Position numbers and translations under genes: made by a program | Shown here: positions 50,368 to 58,926 of the stretch, piece by piece | How positions within the stretch are numbered: position 1 is the stretch's first letter | Layout: each line of letters starts with the position of its first letter | Assembly (NCBI RefSeq): GCF_030865425.1 | Contig: NZ_JAVFCB010000003.1 | Coordinates: forward strand, 237,143-301,142 | Length of the DNA stretch: 64,000 nucleotides | Origin: Microbacterium capsulatum | GTDB lineage: Bacteria; Actinomycetota; Actinomycetes; Actinomycetales; Microbacteriaceae | Reading direction: 5' to 3' | Notes under the pieces: model-generated | Databases searched by the model: none | Told to the model about the DNA's origin: nothing | The model's input: the letters and a program-made list of their open reading frames with translations, nothing else

Positions 50368-51560
50368 ACCGCGAGCCATTCCCGGACCGCCTCGGTGTGC
50401 TCCCCGAGCAGCGGCGGGGCGTCGTGCCGCACCCGTCCCGTCTCCGTGCCGTCGAAGTCGAACATCCGCAACGGGCCGCCCTGCAGCGTCAGGTCGCCCA
50501 GGACCTCATGGTGCACGCCGAGAGCGAGCCCCTGGCTGCGCGCCTGGTCCCACTCGAACACCTCGTCGACCGTGCGCACGGTCCCGGCCGGGATCCCCGC
50601 CGCACCGAGGGAGGCGAGCAGCTCCGCTCTGGTGCTCGCGGCGAACACGCCCTCGATGTGCGCGATCAGCGCGTCCCGGTCGGCGACGCGCCTGCCGTTC
50701 GTGGCCCAGCGCTCCTCCTCGGGGTCCACCCCGATGAGCGGCGCGAAGGTCCGCCACAGCGGGTCCGATCCGACCGAGATCTGCACGACGCCGTCCGCGC
50801 ATCGGAAGGCGCCGTAGGGCGCGATCGAGGGGTGCTGGTTGCCGATCGCGTGCGGGGAGTCTCCGCCGACCGTCCACCGGGTCGCCTGGAACGCGAGCAC
50901 GCCCACGAGCGAGGACAGCAGCGACGTGCGCACCACCTTGCCGCGTCCGGTGCGCTCGCGCTCGACGAGCGCCGCGAGGACGCCGACCACGCCGTGGATC
51001 CCGCCGAGGAGGTCCCCGATCGGCACGCCCGCCTTCTGCGGGCTGCCGGCGTCCGCACCGGTCAGCGACATCAGCCCGGCCTCGCCCTGCAGGATCTGGT
51101 CGTACCCGGCCCGGTCGGCCTCGGGACCGTCGTGGCCGAATCCGCTGATCGACAGGAGCACGAGCCGCGGGTTGAGCTCCTCGAGCCGGCCCGGGTCGAA
51201 CCCGAGCCGGTCGAGGGTGCCGGGCCGGAAGTTCTCGATCAGCACGTCCGCGCGGCGGATCAGCTCGGTGAGCAGCTCCCGGTCGGCGGCGTCCTTGAGG
51301 TCGAGGGTGATCGACTCCTTGTTGCGGTTGGCGGAGAGGAAGTAGGTGGACACCGTCTCCTCCGGCCGCCCGTCGCGTGCGGGCGCGGTGAGGAACGGCG
51401 GCCCCCAGGCGCGGGCGTCGTCGCCGCCGTCCGGCCGCTCGACCTTGATCACGCGCGCGCCGAGGTCGCCGAGCATCATGCCGGCGTGCGGTCCGGCGAG
51501 CGCCCGGGAGAGGTCGACCACGAGCATGCCGTCGAGCTGCCCCGCGCGCGCCTCGGTCAC
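50364..51560 (-). CDS. CaiB/BaiF family (class III) CoA-transferase
   Basis: A 398-residue class III CoA-transferase. VVDLSRALAGPHAGMMLGDL near residue 13, GARVIKVERPDGGDDARAWG near 34, FRPGTLDRLGFD near 113 and the GYDQILQGEAGLMSLTG block near 155, which probably bears the catalytic aspartate, are typical. It would transfer CoA between a donor thioester and an organic acid. The GTG at 51560 overlaps the symporter stop. Coupling with the carboxyltransferase suggests that the imported acid is activated to CoA and then (de)carboxylated. Confidence 0.92.
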   Translation of the reverse strand: MTEARAGQLDGMLVVDLSRALAGPHAGMMLGDLGARVIKVERPDGGDDARAWGPPFLTAPARDGRPEETVSTYFLSANRNKESITLDLKDAADRELLTELIRRADVLIENFRPGTLDRLGFDPGRLEELNPRLVLLSISGFGHDGPEADRAGYDQILQGEAGLMSLTGADAGSPQKAGVPIGDLLGGIHGVVGVLAALVERERTGRGKVVRTSLLSSLVGVLAFQATRWTVGGDSPHAIGNQHPSIAPYGAFRCADGVVQISVGSDPLWRTFAPLIGVDPEEERWATNGRRVADRDALIAHIEGVFAASTRAELLASLGAAGIPAGTVRTVDEVFEWDQARSQGLALGVHHEVLGDLTLQGGPLRMFDFDGTETGRVRHDAPPLLGEHTEAVREWLAV

Positions 51561-52999
51561 GAGGCCACCTCGATCCCCTCGGCGGCGAGCTCCGCCGCCT
51601 CGACGTCGACGCGCGAACCCCGGGTGCCGCGGGCGATCGCCTCGACGAGGCCGAGGACGACGACGTTGATGCCCAGGCCGACGAAGCCGCTGTCCCACGA
51701 GCCGAGCGGGATGTTCCCGAAGGTCACGACCGCGACGAACAGGGTGCCGGCCACGAGTCCGCTCGCGACCGCGACGGTGCTCACCCGCACGCGGCGGCCG
51801 AGGCCGGTGGCGATGGCGGGTGCCATCTGCGCGAGTCCGCCGTAGGTGAGCAGCAGCAGCGCGCCGATGTCGCTCTTGAGCAGGCCGAACGCGAGCGCGA
51901 GGACCATCGCGACCACGATCACGACGCGGGTGACGATGAACTTGGCGCGCTCGGAGAGGCGGAAGGTCACGTTGTTGGCGACGAGGGAGCCGATGCCCAT
52001 CGAGATCGCGGCGGCGGGCACCATGGCCGCGGCGGCGCCGAACACGGCGACGACGGCGACCAGCCACTCGGGCAGCGCGTGCTGCGCGGACGTGAACAGG
52101 ACCTGGTTGGGGATCGTCTTCTTCGGGATCGACAGGACGGCGACCATGCCGACCGTGATCGGCAGGAAGAGCAGAAGCTGGTACACCGCGAGCCACTTGG
52201 CGTTGCTGCGCAGCACGGATCCGCTCTTGGCCGCGAGCATCGGCGGCCACAGGTGCGGGAACGTCTGGAAGCCGGCGCCGATCGTGGTGATCGCGACGCT
52301 GCTGACCCACCAGATCGCGTCGAAGCCGGGCATGTGCGTGGTGAACAGCGTGTCGTTCGCCCGCGCGACCTGCGCGAACACGTCGGGGAAGCTTCCGGCG
52401 GCGGCGACGACTCCGACCGTGACGACGAGCAGGGCGATCAGCATCCCGAAGTCCTTGAAGACCGCGACGCGGGCGATGCCGCGGATGCCGCCCCACAGCA
52501 CGAACACGACGACCAGGGCGCTGGCGAGCACCATGCTCAGGCCGCGCGCCGTCGCCGATCCGGTCGCGAGCTGCACGATCAGGCCGAGACCGGTCAGCTG
52601 CAGCTCGAGGTAGGGGATCAGGAAGAGCGCGCCGACGATCGCGACGATGACGCTGAGCGTGCGCGACCGGAACCGGTCCTTGACGAAGTCCGCCATCGTC
52701 AGGTACCCGCGGGAGGCCGCGATGTCGCGGATGCGCGGGGAGACGAAGTACTGGATCGCGAGGCACGCGGTGAGGTAGCCGACCGCGTAGGTCGCGCTGA
52801 CGCCGCCGACGAAGGCGAGGCCGGCGAGGCCGAGGAAGCTGAACGTGGTGAGCGACTCGCCCGCCTGCAGGAACCATGAGGTCCAGACCGGGAGTTTGCG
52901 ACCGGCGACGAGCCAGCCGGACATGCCCTTCTCGCGGCGGCGGCCGGCGATGCCGATCACGCCGATGAGGACGATGCCGACGACGATGATGGCGGTCAT
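51557..52999 (-). CDS. Sodium:solute symporter (SSS family)
   Basis: A 480-residue membrane protein with about 13 helices. WLVAGRKLPVWTSWFLQAGE near residue 29, FSFLGLAGLAFVGG near 53 and the GGLAQMAPAI motif near 390 are characteristic of SSS carriers for organic acids such as pantothenate, acetate or propionate. It forms a unit with the small DUF3311 protein, whose stop it overlaps (ATGA), as in other bacteria where a DUF3311 subunit precedes an SSS carrier. Amidase and CoA-transferase partners suggest an amide or carboxylate as cargo. Confidence 0.9.
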   Translation of the reverse strand: MTAIIVVGIVLIGVIGIAGRRREKGMSGWLVAGRKLPVWTSWFLQAGESLTTFSFLGLAGLAFVGGVSATYAVGYLTACLAIQYFVSPRIRDIAASRGYLTMADFVKDRFRSRTLSVIVAIVGALFLIPYLELQLTGLGLIVQLATGSATARGLSMVLASALVVVFVLWGGIRGIARVAVFKDFGMLIALLVVTVGVVAAAGSFPDVFAQVARANDTLFTTHMPGFDAIWWVSSVAITTIGAGFQTFPHLWPPMLAAKSGSVLRSNAKWLAVYQLLLFLPITVGMVAVLSIPKKTIPNQVLFTSAQHALPEWLVAVVAVFGAAAAMVPAAAISMGIGSLVANNVTFRLSERAKFIVTRVVIVVAMVLALAFGLLKSDIGALLLLTYGGLAQMAPAIATGLGRRVRVSTVAVASGLVAGTLFVAVVTFGNIPLGSWDSGFVGLGINVVVLGLVEAIARGTRGSRVDVEAAELAAEGIEVAS

Positions 53000-53307
53000 G
53001 CGTGCTCACCGCCCTCGGCGACGCCGTTGGCGGTCTCGTACTGGGCGACCTGGCGGCTGATGCCGCGGTCGACGACGTTCAGCAGCACGACGGTCAGGAC
53101 GACGGTGAACGCCATCCACACGATCACAGCCGGCATGCCCAGCCACAGGGTGGGTGAGGTCGAGAACGGCAGGAACGGCGTGATCAGGATCAGCAGCACA
53201 GGGATGCACGCGACGGCGACGCGCGCCGGGGTCGCGATGCGGCCGGTGACCCGGATCGCGCTGGTGGACGTGTCCGGCGTCTGCGCGCCGGAGTCGGACG
53301 GGACCAT
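52996..53307 (-). CDS. DUF3311-type small membrane subunit
   Basis: A 103-residue protein with two predicted helices (VAVACIPVLLILITPFLPF near residue 30 and IVWMAFTVVLTVVLLNVVD near 62), matching DUF3311 proteins that accompany SSS symporters. Its role is probably to stabilise or regulate the carrier. The stop overlaps the symporter ATG. Confidence 0.8.
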   Translation of the reverse strand: MVPSDSGAQTPDTSTSAIRVTGRIATPARVAVACIPVLLILITPFLPFSTSPTLWLGMPAVIVWMAFTVVLTVVLLNVVDRGISRQVAQYETANGVAEGGEHA

Positions 53308-53358
53308 GGGTGTTCTCCTTCGAACAGCAGGGTGGGGGGTGGGGGATCTTCGGGGGTT

Positions 53359-54783
53359 TCAGCCGGCGACGGAGGTGGCCACCGGGTTCGCGGCGGGGAC
53401 CGCGAGCAGGCTCTCGATCGCGCGGGCGAGTTCGAGCAGTTCGACGTCCCGCCGCGGGCCGGCGACGAGCTGAGCGCCGACCGGCAGGTGACCGGCGTAT
53501 CCGGCGGGGAGGGACAGCGCGGGCACTCCCAGCGGCGTGAACAGCCAGGCGGCGCGCATCCAGTCGAGATAGTCGGTCATCGGGGTGCCGTTGACCTCGC
53601 GCACCCAGTCCCACTCGACGGGGAACGGGAGCACCTGCGTCACCGGGGCGAGCACCAGGTCGGTGCCCGTGAAGTAGTGCGCCGCAGCACGGGTGAGCCG
53701 GGTCAGCTCGGTGTAGGCGCGCATCACGTCGGCGCCGCTGATGAGCGCGCCCTCGCGGATGTTGCCGGTCACGAAGTCGTTGAAGTTCTCCGGCTCGGCC
53801 TCGAGCAGCGGGCCCCAGGCGGAGGCGAAGACGGCCGCGCGCAGGGTGCGGAACGTCTCGTCGGATCCGCGGAGATCCGGGCACCCCTCCTCCACGATCG
53901 CGCCGGCGCCCTCGAGGGAGCGGGCGACGTCGTCCAGCACGGCGCGGATCGCCGGCTCGACCTCGACCAGGCCGCCGAGATCGGGGGCGTAGGCGATGCG
54001 CACGCCGGAGAGGTCGCGCTCGCGCAGGTCGAGCAGCCGGGCGCGATCGAGCACGGGCGCGCACGGCACGTCCCGGGTCTCGCCGTTCATGACCGACAGG
54101 AGCAGCGCGGTGTCGTCGATCGTCCGCGCCATGGGGCCCGCCGTCGCGAGCGGGTCGAACACGTTCGGGCTGTCGGCGTTGGGGACGACGCCCGGCGTCG
54201 GGCGCATGCCCACCACGCCGCAGAAACCGGCCGGGTTCCGCAGCGAACCGCCCATGTCGCTGCCGTCCGCGATCGCGGTGAAGTTCGCGGCGAGCGCCGC
54301 CGCCGCCCCTCCGCTGGAGCCTCCGGCCGAGCGGGACGGGTCGTGCGGGTTGCGCGTCGTGCCGTACACCCGGTTCACGCTGTGCGACCCCGCGGCGACC
54401 TCCGGGATGTTGGTCTTGCCGTAGAACACGGCGCCCTCGGCGCGCATCCGCGCCACGTGCAGGTCGTCGTGGTCCGAGATGCTGTCCGCGAAGTGGCGAT
54501 GCCCGAGCGTGTTCGGGAAGCCGGTGACGTGGCCGAAGTCCTTCACCGCGGTGGGCACGCCGTGCAGCACACCGCGCCGCTCGGCCGGCAGTGCGTCGAC
54601 CCGGCGTGCGTGCGCATGGGCGAGCTCCTCGTCCAGCGCGACGATCGCGTTGATCTCCGGGTTGCGGCGGCCGACCTCGGCGAGGTGCGCGTCCAGCAGC
54701 TCCACGGCCGTGAGCTCGCCGCTGCGCGTCAGACGCGCCTGCTCCTTCGCGCTGAGCTCGATGATCTCACCGGATTGCACCAC
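53359..54783 (-). CDS. Amidase-signature-family amidase
   Basis: A roughly 474-residue amidase. The Ser-cisSer-Lys triad is visible: HGVPTAVKDFG near residue 76 (lysine), RSAGGSSGGAAAALA near 152 (cis-serine) and ADGSDMGGSLRNPAGFCG near 172 (nucleophile GGS). It hydrolyses a carboxamide to acid and ammonia in the cytoplasm. I place the start at the GTG at 54783, five bases after GGAG; the GTG at 54801 is the alternative. It heads the leftward operon amidase, DUF3311, SSS, CaiB, AccD3-like, suggesting amide uptake, hydrolysis and CoA activation. Confidence 0.9.
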   Translation of the reverse strand: MVQSGEIIELSAKEQARLTRSGELTAVELLDAHLAEVGRRNPEINAIVALDEELAHAHARRVDALPAERRGVLHGVPTAVKDFGHVTGFPNTLGHRHFADSISDHDDLHVARMRAEGAVFYGKTNIPEVAAGSHSVNRVYGTTRNPHDPSRSAGGSSGGAAAALAANFTAIADGSDMGGSLRNPAGFCGVVGMRPTPGVVPNADSPNVFDPLATAGPMARTIDDTALLLSVMNGETRDVPCAPVLDRARLLDLRERDLSGVRIAYAPDLGGLVEVEPAIRAVLDDVARSLEGAGAIVEEGCPDLRGSDETFRTLRAAVFASAWGPLLEAEPENFNDFVTGNIREGALISGADVMRAYTELTRLTRAAAHYFTGTDLVLAPVTQVLPFPVEWDWVREVNGTPMTDYLDWMRAAWLFTPLGVPALSLPAGYAGHLPVGAQLVAGPRRDVELLELARAIESLLAVPAANPVATSVAG

Positions 54784-54912
54784 TTCGACTCCATTCCGCA
54801 CCGCTTTGTGCTACCCGCACCTCTGCGGATGAACTGATTGAGCCAAAGTAACCGATGGGGGCGTCGTTGTAAAGCAAAATACGAGCATTCACAGCCGAAA
54901 CGAACCGGAATC

Positions 54913-54934
54913 GTGTTCCGGGCACACGGAACAC
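54913..54934. promoter_or_regulatory. Inverted repeat upstream of the amidase operon
   Basis: GTGTTCCG (54913-54920) and CGGAACAC (54927-54934) form a perfect inverted repeat around GGCACA, about 130 bp before the amidase start and 63 bp past the AsnC-like stop. It is a candidate operator for the neighbouring regulator. The AT-rich segment 54840-54900 probably contains the promoter. Confidence 0.45.
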
Positions 54935-54996
54935 ACCACGATCGCGTGGCTATGAGGCGCCGTGCCCCGACGCGGGGGCGGAACGTGCCGCTGGAG

Positions 54997-55938
54997 TCAG
55001 ACTTCGCGGGTGAGCATGCCGCTGCGCTTGTACGCCCCGACGACGGAGGCCGCCCGGATGCCGTCGACCGCGGCCGACCAGGCGCTCTCGGTCAGGAACC
55101 GCCGCAGCTCGGCCACGGTCGGGACCGCGACATCGACGAGGATCTGCTCGTCTGCGAGCGTGAACGCCGCGTACCGCACGAACGGCGATGCCTGCAGGGC
55201 GGCGGCGACGGTGGCGACGGCCGCAGGACGCACCCGCAGCCACACGAATCCGGCGATGGGGAGCCCCAGCACGGCGGGCGCCACGACCGCGCGCACGTCG
55301 ACGGCGCCCCCGATGAGCACGCCCAGGCGCCGGCGCACCGCGGACTCGCTGACCCCGACCGCGGCGGCGATGTCGATCGCGGCCGCGCGCGCGTCCCGCT
55401 CCAGCACCGCGAGGATCGCGGAGTCGACCTCGTCGAGCGCGGGCACGGTGCCGTCGGCCGGCGGCACCTGGCCGAACGCGGGATTGAGCGCGCGGGTCTC
55501 CTCCGGCGTCAGCTGGCCGGGCATCCAGCTCGTCAGGGTGCGGTAGTACTCCAGCACCGGGATGAGCGCGACTCCGGTCACCCCGGGGATCGCCGGGATG
55601 TCATGCAGCAGCAGGTCGGAGTTCTCCTCCGACGCGTGCTCCTCGACGAGGATCCGCACGGGCGAGCCCAGCACGTAGACGAAGATGCTGCTCGGCCGTG
55701 CGGCGAGGGCCCGGGCCACCGCGTCCACGTCGCCCGCGTGCGCCTGCACCTCGAGCAGCACGGTGCGCGTCTGGCTCATCACGCCGATGCGGACGTCGCC
55801 GGACTCGAGCAGGGCGTTGCCGCGGCGGACCACGGTGCTCACCGGCACGTCGATGACGCCGGCGATGCGTCGCCACGAGGCGCGGCCGTCCACCTGGAGC
55901 GCTCCGGCCACCCTGCGGTCGATCTCGTCCAACGCCAT
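54997..55938 (-). CDS. Double-headed Lrp/AsnC-family regulator
   Basis: A 313-residue protein about twice the usual AsnC length. Two helix-turn-helix segments are visible: DEIDRRVAGALQVDGRASW near residue 4 and DEVDSAILAVLERDARAAA near 148, each followed by an effector-like beta-alpha region (SIFVYVLGSPVRILVEE and FVWLRVRPAAVATVAAAL). It looks like a tandem duplication and fusion. CATACT six bases before the ATG suggests a leaderless mRNA. It precedes the amidase operon on the same strand and probably regulates it. Confidence 0.85.
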   Translation of the reverse strand: MALDEIDRRVAGALQVDGRASWRRIAGVIDVPVSTVVRRGNALLESGDVRIGVMSQTRTVLLEVQAHAGDVDAVARALAARPSSIFVYVLGSPVRILVEEHASEENSDLLLHDIPAIPGVTGVALIPVLEYYRTLTSWMPGQLTPEETRALNPAFGQVPPADGTVPALDEVDSAILAVLERDARAAAIDIAAAVGVSESAVRRRLGVLIGGAVDVRAVVAPAVLGLPIAGFVWLRVRPAAVATVAAALQASPFVRYAAFTLADEQILVDVAVPTVAELRRFLTESAWSAAVDGIRAASVVGAYKRSGMLTREV

Positions 55939-56038
55939 GCAGCAAGTATGCCGGGACACGGGGCGGTCGTCGGGCCGGCTCGCGCCGCGTCCGGCGCGGC
56001 GCTGCGGACCGAGCGCCGTGCCCGACTCCCGGGCGGTC

Positions 56039-57175
56039 CTACAGCTCGACGTCGACGAGCACCGGCTCGGGCTGCAGCAGCAGGCCGAACTCGGCGTGCA
56101 CCCGGTTCTGGATGAACCGCGCGAGCTCGGCGATCTCCCCCGCCGTCGCGCCGCCGCGGTTGGTCAGCGCGAGCGCGTGCTTGGTCGAGACGCCGGCGCG
56201 CGAGCGCGGCAGCTTGAAGCCCTTGCGGATCCCGGAGTGCTCGATGAGCCAGGCCGCACTCACCTTGACGTCGGTCGAGCGCGGCGCGGGCGCCGGCACG
56301 TACCCCTGGTACGCGTCCAGAGGGATCACGGTCACGGTGTCCAGATCGGGCGAGACGGGCCAGCGCGGGCACTCCGGCGGCAGCGCGCGGGCGACGGACT
56401 CGGGCACGATCGCGTTCTGGAAGAAGGATCCCGCGCCGTGCGTGTCGGGGTCGGCCGGGTCGAACAGCATGCCCTTCGAGGCGCGCGTGTCGAGGATCCG
56501 CTCCCGCAGCCAGGCCAGCGGCACCGGCTGGTCGGAGGTGAGTGCGAGGGCGCGGCGCAGCTGCTCGCCGCGGACGATCCGCCCGGCGTCGCCGGTGACG
56601 GCGAGGTCGAGCGTGACGGACAGGATCACCGCCCGGCGCTGCGGCGCGGATCCGTAGTGGTCCTTGAGCACCGAGGTGCGGAACCCGAGCCCGAGCTCGG
56701 CGGCCGGGACGGTGACGGCCTCGTGCGCGTGTTCGTCGATGAGCTCGACCTCGACGAGGGTCTCCTGGATCTCCTGCCCGTACGCGCCGACGTTCTGCAC
56801 GGGGGCGGCGCCGACCGTGCCGGGGATGCCCGACATCGCCTCGATGCCGGCGTAGCCGCGCTCGACCGCGTAGGCGACCAGCGCGTCCCAGTCGTGGCCG
56901 GCCTGCACGCGCAGCCGGATCCGTCCCTCGTGCGGGGACGGGAGCTCCTCGATGCCGCTCGTGCGGATCCGGATCACCGTGCCGTCGAACGCCAGGTCGC
57001 CGGCGAAGAGGTTGGATCCGCCGCCCAGAACGAACCAGTCGTCACCGTCGGCCCACACGTCCTGCAGCGCAGCGACGAGCTCGTCCTCGGTCGTCGCGTC
57101 GACCATGCGCTCGGGCGCGGCGCCGGTCTGCAGCGTGGTCAGCTCGGCCAGCCGGATCGGTTCGATCTGCGTCAT
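56039..57175 (-). CDS. murB: UDP-N-acetylenolpyruvoylglucosamine reductase (MurB)
   Basis: A 378-residue MurB. It reduces the enolpyruvyl ether of UDP-GlcNAc to UDP-MurNAc with NADPH and FAD, an early peptidoglycan step. LGGGSNLFAGD near residue 49, GIPGTVGAAPVQNVGAYGQE near 115, AGSFFQN near 245 (catalytic serine) and LTNRGGATAGEI near 335 are intact. The ATG at 57175 starts the conserved fold. It lies 17 bp downstream of two dehydratase genes, a common order in actinobacteria. Confidence 0.96.
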   Translation of the reverse strand: MTQIEPIRLAELTTLQTGAAPERMVDATTEDELVAALQDVWADGDDWFVLGGGSNLFAGDLAFDGTVIRIRTSGIEELPSPHEGRIRLRVQAGHDWDALVAYAVERGYAGIEAMSGIPGTVGAAPVQNVGAYGQEIQETLVEVELIDEHAHEAVTVPAAELGLGFRTSVLKDHYGSAPQRRAVILSVTLDLAVTGDAGRIVRGEQLRRALALTSDQPVPLAWLRERILDTRASKGMLFDPADPDTHGAGSFFQNAIVPESVARALPPECPRWPVSPDLDTVTVIPLDAYQGYVPAPAPRSTDVKVSAAWLIEHSGIRKGFKLPRSRAGVSTKHALALTNRGGATAGEIAELARFIQNRVHAEFGLLLQPEPVLVDVEL

Positions 57176-57192
57176 GTCGTCCGGGCGCCGTC

Positions 57193-57594
57193 TCAGAGCG
57201 AGTCCGCCGCGACGCGCAGCTGCGCCTTCACGAGCACGGTGGTGTCGGCGTGCTTGACGGTGAGGTCGATGCGCACGGCCGCGTCGTCGACGGCGCCGAC
57301 CTTGGCGGTCACCGCGACCTCGGCGCCGGACTGCGGGTCGACGACGACCGGGCGGGCGAAGCGCACGCCGTAGTCGAGGATCCGGGCGGTGCCGGGAAGC
57401 GCCGCGACGGCGACCGAGGACGCGAGGCCCATCGTGAGCATGCCGTGCGCGAGCACGCCGGGAAGGCCAACCTCGGCGGCGACGTCGTCGCGGTAGTGGA
57501 TCGGGTTGAAGTCGCCGGACGCGCCGGCGTAGCGGACGAGCGATTCCCGGCTGAGCTGCACGGTGCGCTCGGCGATGACGTCTCCGACGTTCAT
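57193..57594 (-). CDS. MaoC-like dehydratase, HadB type
   Basis: A 133-residue single-hotdog hydratase/dehydratase. SGDFNPIHYRDDVAAEVG near residue 26 is the hydratase-2 motif with catalytic Asp and His, followed by LAHGMLTMGL. With the neighbouring HadA-like subunit it would form the heterodimeric (3R)-hydroxyacyl-ACP dehydratase of fatty-acid elongation. Its start overlaps the partner's stop (ATGA). Confidence 0.9.
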   Translation of the reverse strand: MNVGDVIAERTVQLSRESLVRYAGASGDFNPIHYRDDVAAEVGLPGVLAHGMLTMGLASSVAVAALPGTARILDYGVRFARPVVVDPQSGAEVAVTAKVGAVDDAAVRIDLTVKHADTTVLVKAQLRVAADSL

Positions 57595-58067
57595 GCGTCG
57601 CTCCCCTCGGTGGCGTCCTCGGCCGGTGCGTCGCTGACGAGCAGGACCGAGGTGGCGGTGACGACGTGCTCACCCGCGGCGTCGCGGATCTCGGCGTCGC
57701 TCGTGATCATCGAGGCGGGGCCCATCGCGCGGATCCCGGTGACCCGCAGCTGCGCCGTGAGCTCGTCGCCGGCGACGATCGGGCGGGTGTAGGCGAACCG
57801 CTGCTCGGCGTGGATCGTGCGCGACAGCACGATCCCGGAGTCGGAGAGGCCGAGCAGCTGCTGCAGCGTGAGGTCCTGGATGACCATCGCGAAGGTGGGC
57901 GGCGCCACGACGTCCGCGAAGCCGAGCGCGTGCGCTGCGGCGACGTCGGTGTGCTGCGGGGCGTCGGCGAACACGGCGCGCGCGAACTCGCGCACCTTCT
58001 CGCGGCCGACGAGGTAGGGAGCCGTCGGCGCGAACTCGCGGCCGACCAGTTCAGGATTCACGGGCAC
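57591..58067 (-). CDS. MaoC-like dehydratase N-terminal-domain protein, HadA type
   Basis: A 158-residue FAS1-type dehydratase partner. YLVGREKVREFARAVF near residue 18, GFADVVAPPTFAMVI near 48 and HAEQRFAYTRPIVAGDEL near 85 match HadA/HadC subunits, which bind acyl chain but lack the catalytic dyad. The GTG at 58067 lies six bases after TAGGAT, the same leaderless layout as the HNH gene. It heads the had-like pair leading into murB. Confidence 0.88.
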   Translation of the reverse strand: MPVNPELVGREFAPTAPYLVGREKVREFARAVFADAPQHTDVAAAHALGFADVVAPPTFAMVIQDLTLQQLLGLSDSGIVLSRTIHAEQRFAYTRPIVAGDELTAQLRVTGIRAMGPASMITSDAEIRDAAGEHVVTATSVLLVSDAPAEDATEGSDA

Positions 58068-58124
58068 CCCCCGATCCTATCGACCCGCCGCAGGCCGCGT
58101 CCGAGCCGTGCCCGCCGGCGGGAA

Positions 58125-58153
58125 CCGCCGCCGCGCACGACGCGCGGCGGCGG
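58125..58153 (-). terminator. Hairpin after the secreted-protein gene
   Basis: CCGCCGCCGCGC (58125-58136) and GCGCGGCGGCGG (58142-58153) form a perfect 12-bp stem with loop ACGAC, 25 bases after the stop of the secreted protein on the minus strand. Confidence 0.6.
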
Positions 58154-58177
58154 TCGTCCCTCCGGACGCCGATCCGC

Positions 58178-58759
58178 TCAGGAGCCCGCCACGGACGCCT
58201 CGCACCGCTCGATCCGCGTCTTCATCGTCGCCGCCGCGGCCTCCACCCGAGATCCGTAGCCGCCCGACTCGGCCTTGCTCACGATCGACCTCAGGTCCTG
58301 GATCCGGGCTGCCCCGGTGGCCGCGCGGGCGGACTTGACGTCGTCCCGCAGCGCGGAGGGAAGCCGGCGCCACGCGTCGACGGCGCCTTCGAGCGTCTTC
58401 CTGTCCTTCGCCGCCGCCGCGAAGTCGGCGCCGTAGGCGCCGGACTGCGCCTTGGCCAGGATCTGCTTCACGGCATCCTGCCGGGCGGACTTCGTCGAGT
58501 CCTTGCGTGCGTTCGCGATGTCGGTGTGCAGCGCGGCGGGAAGCTTGTCATAGGCGTGGCGCAGCCCGGTCAGGTCGCGCGCGCACACCGCCGGCGCCTT
58601 CGCGGAGACGGTGGCCGCGTCGGCCGCCGCCGGGATCGCGACCAGCCCGCCGACGGTGCCGAGAGCGATCGCGCCGGCCGTGAGCAGTCCTGCATACCGT
58701 CGGCCGAGGGTCCGGCGGCGCGTCCCCGCGTCGCCGGATGGGGTGGTGCTGTCGAACAT
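58178..58759 (-). CDS. Secreted protein with two tandem ~60-residue domains
   Basis: A 193-residue exported protein of unknown function. An RRR motif and a hydrophobic stretch (LLTAGAIALGTVGGLVAIP) followed by AAADAA form a signal peptide with cleavage near residue 48. The mature part contains two similar helical units: LTGLRHAYDKLPAALHTDI with AKAQSGAYG, and LEGAVDAWRRLPSALRDDV with SKAESGGYG. Two cysteines (AVCARD and RCEAS) at the outer ends could close a disulfide. It is divergent from a two-component system that may regulate it. GAGGAGCGACC precedes the ATG. Confidence 0.8.
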   Translation of the reverse strand: MFDSTTPSGDAGTRRRTLGRRYAGLLTAGAIALGTVGGLVAIPAAADAATVSAKAPAVCARDLTGLRHAYDKLPAALHTDIANARKDSTKSARQDAVKQILAKAQSGAYGADFAAAAKDRKTLEGAVDAWRRLPSALRDDVKSARAATGAARIQDLRSIVSKAESGGYGSRVEAAAATMKTRIERCEASVAGS

Positions 58760-58926
58760 GGTCGCTCCTCATCTCTGGGCGTGCTCCGGGGCACGGCCCT
58801 TCGTGGTCTGTCCCTGCCATCCTGCGCCGCCGTCGTTCACCGGGCGTCTGCGGATTGTTCGGGCAATGTAAGGGTTCGCTGTGGAGTGCCGTCCCGGCGA
58901 CGGGCCCCGGCCCGCATCCGGGTTGA

